From: Planctomycetaceae bacterium
GTDB lineage: Bacteria > Planctomycetota > Planctomycetia > Planctomycetales > Planctomycetaceae
Assembly (NCBI GenBank): GCA_016765335.1
Contig: JAESQE010000201.1
Location: 1 to 13,872, forward strand
Direction: 5' to 3'
DNA length: 13,872 bases
A program made the translations under genes and the position numbers. Shown piece by piece: positions 1 through 6,333 of the stretch; position 1 is the first letter of the stretch, and the number at the start of each line of letters is the position of its first letter. A model generated the notes under the pieces. It was not told where the DNA came from, searched no databases, and saw nothing but the letters and a program-made list of their open reading frames with translations.

Positions 1-255
1 AATCAAGACGAAGTAAGAAAAGGATTCACCTTTCTTGCGAACCACAGCCACCTTCGCAGGAATCTCCCCGCAACCAGCGCTACACTTTCTGCCCGCTCGG
101 CGCTACGTTTTCTGACCGTTGTTTACAGGAACTCTTGATGGGCTTCATCTATCGCAGCAAGGGCACAACGAGATGGCTAGAATCATCAGTGCTGTGATAC
201 AGCTACAATAATTTGAATGCGACAACATGCTTAGAAACACAAAAAGGAATTTGAA
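1..255. other. Leading spacer, no supported gene
   Basis: No reading frame here has family-like character. The plus-strand frame beginning at base 1 stays open to a TGA at 136-138, so the 3' end of an upstream gene cannot be excluded, but its 45 residues show nothing recognisable. Two adjacent 23-nt units at 77-99 and 100-122 are imperfect tandem copies. A possible -10 hexamer TACAAT lies at about 204-209, upstream of the haemoglobin gene, without a convincing -35. Confidence 0.4.
77..122. repeat. Imperfect 23-nt tandem repeat, two units
   Basis: Both units begin GCGCTAC and share TTTCTG followed by a CCG; they agree at 17 of the first 21 positions. Two units only, so this could be chance or a remnant. 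Confidence 0.4.
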
Positions 256-627
256 ATGAATCAGGAATCACTTTATCAGCGTTTGGGTGGATACGATGGT
301 ATCACGGCTTTTGCTAGTGACTTGCTGCCTCGATTGCAGGGCGATTCTCAGTTGGGACGATTCTGGGAGAATCGGGGCGACGATGGAATTGCCAGAGAGA
401 AGCAGTTGCTGATCGGTTTTTTATGTGCCAATGCTGGCGGCCCGGTGTACTACACCGGACGAGATATGCTGACGACGCACAAAGGCATGAAAATCAGTGA
501 AAGCGATTGGGAAGTGTTTCTTGGTCATGCAGAGGCAACCATGCAAGCCTTGGAAGTCCCGCAACAAGAATGTGACGATGTCGTTGCATTTGTCTTGAGT
601 CTGAAGGATGATATTGTTGAAGCGTAA
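256..627 (+). CDS. Group 1 truncated haemoglobin
   Basis: A 123-residue cytoplasmic haem protein of the 2-over-2 globin fold, the usual length for the family. Group 1 truncated haemoglobins bind O2 or NO and are linked to NO detoxification or oxygen chemistry. Visible family features are LYQRLGG at 6-12 (N-terminal helix), the double glycine and proline GGP at 61-63, YTG at 66-68, and the proximal haem-ligand His75 in HKGMKIS. Aligned by eye to mycobacterial GlbN, the Phe-Tyr pair of helix B, whose Tyr is the ligand-stabilising B10 residue, is replaced here by Leu23-Leu24, which suggests a changed distal pocket. The start has AAGGAA about 7 nt upstream. The next gene follows 67 nt downstream on the same strand and could be co-transcribed. 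Confidence 0.9.
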   Translation: MNQESLYQRLGGYDGITAFASDLLPRLQGDSQLGRFWENRGDDGIAREKQLLIGFLCANAGGPVYYTGRDMLTTHKGMKISESDWEVFLGHAEATMQALEVPQQECDDVVAFVLSLKDDIVEA

Positions 628-694
628 ATGCAGTATGCGAATCTCTTTGTATTACCTGGCATCAAATTAATCACCTCGTTCTGAGAGAGGTTTC

Positions 695-1681
695 ATGATG
701 AAGTTACGTGAAATAATTTCCCTGTATCGGATTGTGTTCGCAGCGATGCTGTTCAGTTTATCTGTTGGTGGGCAGTTGTTATTTGCTCAGGATGATCCGA
801 CAAACTATCGCAGTTCAGTTGATGATCAGGATTTGGAATACTGGTTGCAGAATATGGTTTGGTATCATCAATACAATCTTGATGAAATTAAAGCAGCCAC
901 CGGATTGGAAAAATCAGCGATTCAATCTGCTCTCAAAAAGTTCAATATCACTGCCGAGAATCGCCCCAAACGCAAGGCCGGAGATTCTTTAATTGTGCTA
1001 CCTTATCCGGGAGGACGACATCCGAGAATTGGTTTTATGGAAGGAGCAGTCAGGCCGCAACAAGAAACCAAGGTCAGTCTGTTTGCTCCCTGGAATAATT
1101 CTGATTATTTTGTTGTCGATGTCCCTGAAGCGATTTGGTCAAACCTGGGTTTAACATATTTGGCACACACGCATGTTGATACCATTTGGACCAAGCAAGG
1201 CATTGATATGAAGCCGCTGGAGTGGGAGCGTCATTCTGATGGCACGTTCGAAATGCACCGAACGCTTCCCAACGGCATTGCTTTTGGTACAACGGTTGAA
1301 CCTCGAAAAGATTCGGTTCTGATGAAGATGTGGTTGAAAAACGGCACCGATAAAATATTAACTGATATGCGTGTGCAAAACTGTGTCATGCTGAAAGGGG
1401 CTCCTGATTTTGCTCAGCTCACTAATGAAAACAAAATCATCGAATCCCCTTATGCTGCTTGCAAATCTGAAGATGGCAAAAGATGGGTGATCACAGCCTG
1501 GGATCCGGTACATCGCCCTTGGGGTAACGCAAAATGTCCTTGCCTGCACTCAGATCCCAAATTTCCAGATGCCAAGCCTGGCGAAACCAAACATCTGGTC
1601 GGCTGGTTTTCTTTCTACGAAGGGGAAGACATCCACGCAGAATTCAAACGCATCGAAGCAACCGGCTGGAGAAAGAAATAA
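695..1681 (+). CDS. Exported conserved-type protein, function unknown
   Basis: 328 residues. The N-terminus has a basic start followed by a hydrophobic run (about residues 12-31) ending LLFAQDD, consistent with signal peptidase I cleavage near residue 31-32, so the protein is probably periplasmic or extracytoplasmic. After it comes a helical segment (about 43-90) with a leucine- and alanine-rich stretch resembling a small DNA-binding-like or death-like helix bundle, then a beta-rich body (about 95-328) with many Trp, His and aromatic residues, such as HTHVDTIW, ending in a WFSFYEGED motif. This looks like a beta-sandwich, possibly carbohydrate-related, but I do not recognise the family. Two adjacent ATG codons exist at 695 and 698; AGAGG at 686-690 is better spaced for the second, so the first Met may not be used. 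The next gene is convergent and ends 20 bp away. Confidence 0.75.
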   Translation: MMKLREIISLYRIVFAAMLFSLSVGGQLLFAQDDPTNYRSSVDDQDLEYWLQNMVWYHQYNLDEIKAATGLEKSAIQSALKKFNITAENRPKRKAGDSLIVLPYPGGRHPRIGFMEGAVRPQQETKVSLFAPWNNSDYFVVDVPEAIWSNLGLTYLAHTHVDTIWTKQGIDMKPLEWERHSDGTFEMHRTLPNGIAFGTTVEPRKDSVLMKMWLKNGTDKILTDMRVQNCVMLKGAPDFAQLTNENKIIESPYAACKSEDGKRWVITAWDPVHRPWGNAKCPCLHSDPKFPDAKPGETKHLVGWFSFYEGEDIHAEFKRIEATGWRKK

Positions 1682-1701
1682 CTTTGAGTTTAGAGGTTCA
1701 T

Positions 1702-1968
1702 TTAATCGCCAAGCACACCATCTCCCAGTTTAGATTCATTTTGGGGGTCGTGTGTTTGTAGCCAGCGTTTGAGGTCTGCTCGGTTCTGATGGTTGCGTTC
1801 TTTGTCGTAAGACTTTTTTAGAGATTTTCCGACATTAAGAATGTGGCTGGCTATCGTTAGTTTTCTGCCGAAACCAAGTAGGCCAAACTTGGCTAAGATG
1901 CCTCCCAATGCAGATCCACCTAAGTGCGATGCAACTAATGTTGCGATGATTCCTGTAATTGTACTCAT
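1702..1968 (-). CDS. Small glycine-rich hydrophobic protein, function unknown
   Basis: 88 residues. Residues 1-50 are hydrophobic and rich in Gly, Ala, Leu and Ile (for example GGSALGG at 17-23), followed by a strongly charged hydrophilic tail (51-88, KKSYDKERNHQNR). It could be a small membrane-associated protein with one or two short hydrophobic helices. Its ATG overlaps the TGA of the upstream protease gene (ATGA), and GGAGG lies a few bases upstream inside that gene's end, so translational coupling and a real gene are likely. The size and charge layout are reminiscent of holin-like or pore-forming peptides, but no signature supports that function. Confidence 0.6.
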   Translation of the reverse strand: MSTITGIIATLVASHLGGSALGGILAKFGLLGFGRKLTIASHILNVGKSLKKSYDKERNHQNRADLKRWLQTHDPQNESKLGDGVLGD

Positions 1969-3263
1969 ACTACCTCCTCCTTCAAAAAACGACGCTGAAG
2001 CAGTCCGCTAATAATTCCGAACAATCCCCACAGAAATTGAACGGGATTTTCTTTGAGATCGTTGCGGACAGAAGCAACACTTTGTTTGACCTGGGCAACT
2101 CTTTCCAGTATCTGATCTTTATCCTTGCGCAATATCGCAATGCCTTTGATTTTCCCAATCACTCCCGATTCCTTGAACTTCTCCAGATCTGCTTGTGTGT
2201 TGAGGGCCTCTTCACGTAAAGCAGCGACATCTGAAAGTAGCTTGGAAAAGCTGGAGATAGATTCCGGTTCCTGAATCGGATCGATCGGCTGTACCTGATC
2301 TGCTTGAGGAGTTCGGTCTGGTTCTGCATCCGGAATTGGCATTGGTGGTTGCTCACGGGATCCGATCAGGCCACCGAATATCATTCGCACGACACCTCTT
2401 AACCAGCCGAGCAGGCCCTCTTTTCGCTGAGAGTTGTATCCGACTTTATAGTTTTGTGTTCCCTTGATCCAAATTGTTGGAAACGACAATGACTCTTTGG
2501 GGTTTGAGTCTTTCCAGAATTCTGCGTACATTTCGGGATCGGACCATTTGCCATTTTCGTATTCGATAAACTGAAAATCATACTCGTTAAAATGTCCCTG
2601 CCTGACGTCTTGCTTCAGTGCCTGGCATGACTTGCAAGATGGAGAAGAAAAGACAGCCACGACAAGTCGGTTTTGTTTTCGGTTGGACTGTGCAGCATGC
2701 TTGCCTTTCACTTTTGCGATGGCATCGGATGTGACTTTCCATCCAGAAAATCCTGAGCGGTGCACTGCCAGGTTCGCATCAACATGCAACGCGATGCCAA
2801 TCACTTCGCCCTGGCTGTTCAGTAACGGCCCGCCACTATTTCCAGTGGCTATCCGATGATTTGTATAATTCAAATCGATACCGTTACCGCCGATGATTTC
2901 TCCTTCGATGCGTGCCCAATGACCACCAGGATACCCAAGAGAATAAACAGCGTCTTTTACTCTGGGGGCCTGATTCGCAACTGGCAGACTTTCGAATGGC
3001 CCGCCTTGTAGCCGGAAAATAACGGGTCCATCTTCGCCGGGGGAACTGTAAGCTTTGTGAGCAGTTACGGTCTGATCTTTCAGAGTGACGGTTATGACAT
3101 CGGGGTGTTGACAATGCTTGGCAGTTACCAATAAATTTCCTTGAACGACAAACCCGGTGCAGCCATCGAGCACAATAACAGCTTCTCTTTCACCAGCTGG
3201 CAATGTGTGAAAGACGAATAATAGCAGAACTGTTTGAGCGTAGAAAAAGTGATTCATTTTCAT
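1965..3263 (-). CDS. Exported trypsin-like protease fused to thioredoxin-like domain
   Basis: 432 residues, multidomain. Residues 1-23 form a signal peptide or membrane anchor. A trypsin-like (S1 family) domain spans about 27-185, with catalytic His50 in TAKHC, probable Asp78 in GEDGPVIF, and Ser143 in GNSGGPL; Cys35 and Cys51 could form a disulfide. A thioredoxin-like domain covers about 198-280, with CKSC at 210-213 after a VVAVFSSPS strand, and SFPTIWIKG (260-268) holding the expected cis-proline. A hydrophobic patch (about 284-301), a proline-rich acidic linker (305-334), a long helical or coiled-coil region (about 338-405), and a hydrophobic C-terminus (408-424) ending in charged residues follow. 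The protein should act outside the cytoplasm and be membrane-associated. GGGAGG lies about 10 nt upstream of the ATG. It sits between a YiiX-like hydrolase gene (48 nt upstream) and a small hydrophobic protein gene (overlapping). Substrate unknown. Confidence 0.82.
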   Translation of the reverse strand: MKMNHFFYAQTVLLLFVFHTLPAGEREAVIVLDGCTGFVVQGNLLVTAKHCQHPDVITVTLKDQTVTAHKAYSSPGEDGPVIFRLQGGPFESLPVANQAPRVKDAVYSLGYPGGHWARIEGEIIGGNGIDLNYTNHRIATGNSGGPLLNSQGEVIGIALHVDANLAVHRSGFSGWKVTSDAIAKVKGKHAAQSNRKQNRLVVAVFSSPSCKSCQALKQDVRQGHFNEYDFQFIEYENGKWSDPEMYAEFWKDSNPKESLSFPTIWIKGTQNYKVGYNSQRKEGLLGWLRGVVRMIFGGLIGSREQPPMPIPDAEPDRTPQADQVQPIDPIQEPESISSFSKLLSDVAALREEALNTQADLEKFKESGVIGKIKGIAILRKDKDQILERVAQVKQSVASVRNDLKENPVQFLWGLFGIISGLLQRRFLKEEVV

Positions 3264-3311
3264 CGTCTGAGTACCTCCCTTGTTGTTTTAGATAAGTGTG
3301 ACTTGAATGAT

Positions 3312-3941
3312 TCAGGCTAAGCGGGATTGCTTTGCAGGGAATTCCTGTTCAAATTGAAATGTGCCTTCACGCACGAGCTGGCGTAACAGGCAAGCCGGGT
3401 TGTATCGTGTCGGGTTGGCTCGGTTCAGACGCCCCAGTCGCATCAGCACAGCTGCAACCAATTCCGAACAGAATAACTCGTTCAAATCGGCCTTGGGCAG
3501 CAAGCGGGTTCGCTTAAACAGACGGGTGCCAGACAGCAACGCACCACCCATGTCGTAGCTGATTTGCTCGGCTATGAAATGACGAATCAAAATCCGGCTC
3601 AGCAGTACCGATTCCTCGTTGGAAAGTTGGTCGATACGGGAGAGTCGATAAAGATCGACATGCCCACCGGATTGGGTGTAATCCTGAATTCTTGTGATGG
3701 GAGTATGAGCCTGGACCCCTTTCACAGGACGGTTAAGGATCACGCACGAATGAGAACAAAGCGTCGTTGATTCGACCCAAATGGGCACGTCGCGATGTTT
3801 GCAGATGATCGCGATGTGCGAAGGCCCAAGTCGTAACCGTTGTGGTGCCAACAGGGACGCTGTCCCATAGCTGATTATTCGCCCGGCCCATTTCGAACTA
3901 TAACAAGCAAGTAGGTCAAGTGATTGGAAGTCATGCGTCAT
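3312..3941 (-). CDS. Permuted papain-like cysteine hydrolase, YiiX/YaeF type
   Basis: 209 residues from the ATG at 3941. The order of putative catalytic residues is that of the circularly permuted NlpC/P60 (YiiX/YaeF) enzymes: His42 in GPSHIAII, Glu57 in IWVEST, and later Cys158 in ELFCSELVAA. Such enzymes are amidases or peptidases, or act on lipids; the substrate here is not predictable. No signal peptide is visible, so it may be cytoplasmic. The frame stays open upstream to an ATG at 4187, but those 82 extra residues are basic, low in family character, and run across a hairpin at 3981-4000, so I place the start at 3941. An intermediate ATG at 3989 lies within that hairpin. The ribosome-binding site at 3941 is weak, which leaves the start uncertain. 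The protease-thioredoxin gene follows 48 nt downstream on the same strand, suggesting an operon. Confidence 0.72.
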   Translation of the reverse strand: MTHDFQSLDLLACYSSKWAGRIISYGTASLLAPQRLRLGPSHIAIICKHRDVPIWVESTTLCSHSCVILNRPVKGVQAHTPITRIQDYTQSGGHVDLYRLSRIDQLSNEESVLLSRILIRHFIAEQISYDMGGALLSGTRLFKRTRLLPKADLNELFCSELVAAVLMRLGRLNRANPTRYNPACLLRQLVREGTFQFEQEFPAKQSRLA

Positions 3942-4216
3942 GGAGTGTGCCTGGTAGGAGAATTTGTTTGCCCCGCGGAGGGTAGACATTCTTGTCTGCC
4001 TTGAATTAATAGTAGAGCGTTTCGATGACTTATTATACGCCTGTATATAGGTCTTGCAATGTCTTATGGAGACTTTGCGTGTTTGATAAAGACGTGAGTT
4101 TCTCAAAGAGAACAATCGCGTTTGCTCGACTTTTTGAGGAAGAATTGATCTACTGGAATTATAAAATCTGAGAATATCCCCTTGCATATTTCGTGACGAT
4201 CACTGAGGAGTTTCCT
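3942..4216. promoter_or_regulatory. Divergent intergenic region
   Basis: The space between the minus-strand YiiX-like cassette and the plus-strand sulfatase must hold promoters for both directions. A TATAAAAT-like stretch at about 4159-4167 is a candidate -10 for the sulfatase, but no well-spaced -35 is evident. A hairpin lies at 3981-4000. Confidence 0.35.
3981..4000. repeat. Short inverted repeat (20 nt)
   Basis: Arms GGTAGACA and TGTCTGCC pair with one G-T wobble around a TTCT loop. There is no T tract, so it is not a standard terminator. It lies inside the upstream extension of the YiiX-like frame. Confidence 0.5.
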
Positions 4217-4219
4217 TTG
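4205..4219 (+). promoter_or_regulatory. Ribosome-binding site and TTG start of sulfatase
   Basis: GAGGAG at 4205-4210 sits 6 nt before an in-frame TTG at 4217. The alternative GTG at 4193 has no comparable site upstream. The TTG start also puts the hydrophobic signal peptide directly at the N-terminus. Confidence 0.65.
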
Positions 4220-5923
4220 GCTGTTTCAAAATTGTTGATAAGTTTCGTGCTGGGCGTAATGTTTGTAAGCGGTTTTTCGCATCAAGCAGACTGTGCAGAG
4301 CGCCCTAACATTGTTGTAATTCTGTGTGATGATATGGGGTTTTCAGATATCGGATGTTATGGCGGGGAAGCAGAAACGCCCAACTTGGATCGCCTGGCTG
4401 CGGGCGGTTTGCGGTTCACTCAGTTTTACAACACGGGTCGTTGCTGTCCGACCCGTGCCTGTTTGCTGACGGGGCTTTATCCTCATCAAGCCGGTGTTGG
4501 TCATATGATGGAAGATAAAGGACTTGATGGTTATCGCGGCGAGTTGAATCGACACTCGATGACGATTGCAGAAGTGCTTCGCGGGTCAGGTTATGCAACT
4601 TTCATGGCAGGCAAATGGCACATCACCAAACAGACCAAGCCGAATGGTTCGAAACAGAACTGGCCAATCCAGCGTGGCTTTGATCGATTTTATGGCACGA
4701 TTCACGGAGCAGGAAGTTTCTTTGATCCGAACTCACTCACTCGGGGCAACACTCAAATTTCTCCCTTTGCTGATTCTGAATATCAGCCCGAGCAATATTA
4801 CTACACCGATGCAATTAGCGACCACGCGACTCGATTTATTAAAGAGCACCAGACATCCAATCGAAATCAGGATCCTTTTTTTCTGTATGTTGCTTACACG
4901 GCTGCTCACTGGCCGATGCATGCGTTGGAAAAAGATATCAAAAAGTATCGTGGTCGGTTTGATGAAGGATACGAATCACTTCGAAAGAAACGTTTGCAGC
5001 GACTCGTAAAATCAGGGTTGATTGATCCAGCCTGGGAGATGGCGACTGGAGTAGGTTCCTGGAAGGACGTAAAAAACCGCGAATGGGAACTTCGCTGCAT
5101 GGAAGTTTACGCAGCAATGATTGATAACATGGATCAGGGAATTGGTCGCATTATCGATTCGCTTGAGCAATCTGGAGAACTGGAAAATACATTGATTTTG
5201 TTCATGCAAGACAACGGCGGCTGTGCTGAACAGCTGGGACGCAGATCTCGAAATAATTTAGTGAATCGATCAGCCAGGCCGACTTTGGAACCGATGCTCG
5301 CACAAACATTACAACGGGATATGATCCCCAGGCAATCACGAGATGGCTACCCGGTTCTGATGGGGCCAGGCGTGATGCCCGGTCCTGCGGATACTTATAT
5401 TGCGTATGGCGAAAAATGGGCGAATGTTTCGAACACACCGTTTCGAGAATACAAGCATTGGGTTCATGAAGGAGGCATCGCAACGCCGCTGATTGCACAC
5501 TGGCCGGCGACTATTAAACGAGCAGGAAGACTGGAAAAGCAGCCTTCTCACTTGATTGACATCATGGCGAGTTGTGTAGATTTTGCAGGTGCAGATTACC
5601 CCGCAGAATTTGCAGGAGAGAAAATCCAACCTTTAGAAGGTTTGAGTTTGCGTCCCGCATTTGAAAATAAAAAATTGGCTCGGGAAGCAATTTACTGGGA
5701 ACACGAAGGAAACCGAGCCGTTCGTGTTGGCGATTGGAAACTCGTTTCAAAGTACAAGCAGCCCTGGGAATTGTACGATATGAAATTAGATCGCACAGAA
5801 CTGCACAACCTGATCGACCAGAAGCCTGAGCTGGCAAAGAATCTTACCGACCGCTGGGATCAATGGGCCAAGCGAGCCAATGTGTTGCCTTTACGTCCGA
5901 AATCTCAGAACAAGAAAAAGTGA
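4217..5923 (+). CDS. Secreted type I sulfatase (arylsulfatase family)
   Basis: 568 residues from TTG. Sulfatases hydrolyse sulfate esters, probably on algal polysaccharides or other sulfated glycans, outside the cytoplasm. A signal peptide covers about 1-27 (basic KLL, hydrophobic core, cleavage near DCA-ERP). Visible family elements are the metal-binding DD pair at 38-39 in ILCDDMG; the formylglycine signature CCPTR at 76-80, where Cys76 would be oxidised to formylglycine, followed by CLLTGLYPHQAG; GKWH, with its Lys and His, at about 134-137; and DNGG at 332-335 (metal ligands). The C-terminal region has the usual WELYD(M) and TELHNL elements. Length is normal. The signature is of the Cys type and needs a formylglycine-generating enzyme encoded elsewhere. 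The gene is followed by a repeat-rich spacer and looks monocistronic. Confidence 0.93.
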   Translation: MAVSKLLISFVLGVMFVSGFSHQADCAERPNIVVILCDDMGFSDIGCYGGEAETPNLDRLAAGGLRFTQFYNTGRCCPTRACLLTGLYPHQAGVGHMMEDKGLDGYRGELNRHSMTIAEVLRGSGYATFMAGKWHITKQTKPNGSKQNWPIQRGFDRFYGTIHGAGSFFDPNSLTRGNTQISPFADSEYQPEQYYYTDAISDHATRFIKEHQTSNRNQDPFFLYVAYTAAHWPMHALEKDIKKYRGRFDEGYESLRKKRLQRLVKSGLIDPAWEMATGVGSWKDVKNREWELRCMEVYAAMIDNMDQGIGRIIDSLEQSGELENTLILFMQDNGGCAEQLGRRSRNNLVNRSARPTLEPMLAQTLQRDMIPRQSRDGYPVLMGPGVMPGPADTYIAYGEKWANVSNTPFREYKHWVHEGGIATPLIAHWPATIKRAGRLEKQPSHLIDIMASCVDFAGADYPAEFAGEKIQPLEGLSLRPAFENKKLAREAIYWEHEGNRAVRVGDWKLVSKYKQPWELYDMKLDRTELHNLIDQKPELAKNLTDRWDQWAKRANVLPLRPKSQNKKK

Positions 5924-5968
5924 TATGCCTTCGCGGATATTTCTGTTAACTGATCTGGTAGCTGAGTG

Positions 5969-6124
5969 GTTCTGTCGGCAATTGATTATCTTCGCTCACT
6001 GATATGACGACCGACAGGTTCACACAGCGTTTTGGTCATAGAGAATCAATTGGCACACGAAAGTGGGTGCAAGCACGCCACCCTACTTCTGGAATCCCGC
6101 TTTTATTATTCGTTGATCGCTGAG
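5969..6124. repeat. Dispersed repeat A, copy 1
   Basis: About 156 nt resembling the segments at 12867-13023 and 13368-13504. Shared landmarks in order are GTCGGCAATTGATTATC, CAGGTTCACAC, GCGTTTTGG, GAGAATC, TGGCACACGAA, GGGTGCAAGCAC and CCTACTT. Inside it, CTGTCGG (5972-5978) and CCGACAG (6011-6017) are perfect inverted arms. Copy 1 is more diverged from copies 2 and 3 than they are from each other. Confidence 0.85.
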
Positions 6125-6133
6125 ATTGAAGCA

Positions 6134-6225
6134 GGGTGGCACGATCGCTTTTAGCGGTTGGGTTGCGTAGCAACAAGATGCTTGTGCCTGGCAGTCCCCA
6201 ACCACTAAAAGTGGTCGTGCCACCC
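6134..6225. repeat. Long-stem hairpin element B1
   Basis: Two 29-nt arms (6134-6162 and 6197-6225) are complementary at 26 positions, and two of the remaining three are G-T wobbles. The arms begin GGGTGGCACGA and end TCGTGCCACCC. The left arm runs into the 18-nt core GGGTTGCGTAGCAACAAG (6160-6177), itself containing a GTTGC/GCAAC mini-hairpin. The same core recurs at 9463-9480 and, inverted, at 13033-13050. Confidence 0.85.
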
Positions 6226-6333
6226 GCCGATTTGGTTGAAGTGAATAGATTCAGAACGGACTCAGAACTATTACTGTAATAAATTATTGCCGTACAGAAT
6301 ATTTGCACCGCGAGGAAATCTACACGACGAATT

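Larger units (their letters stand above)
5924..6333. other. Repeat-rich spacer
   Basis: Lies between convergent genes (sulfatase and histidine kinase). It holds repeat A copy 1, hairpin element B1 and a 13-nt AT-rich palindrome (TATTAC-T-GTAATA, 6269-6281). The only reading frame crossing it runs through the repeats. No hairpin with a T tract typical of an intrinsic terminator is present. Confidence 0.6.

Noticed and set aside
3942..4187. N-terminal 82-residue extension of the YiiX-like protein
   Set aside because: Basic, without family character, and crosses a hairpin; the family domain begins shortly after the ATG at 3941.
4566..5009. 147-residue frame inside the first sulfatase
   Set aside because: Out-of-frame shadow of the sulfatase; no recognisable domain.
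6134..6225. Integron attC site
   Set aside because: The arms contain GTTGGG/CCCAAC, but there is no integrase, no cassette array and no convincing attC core-site arrangement.
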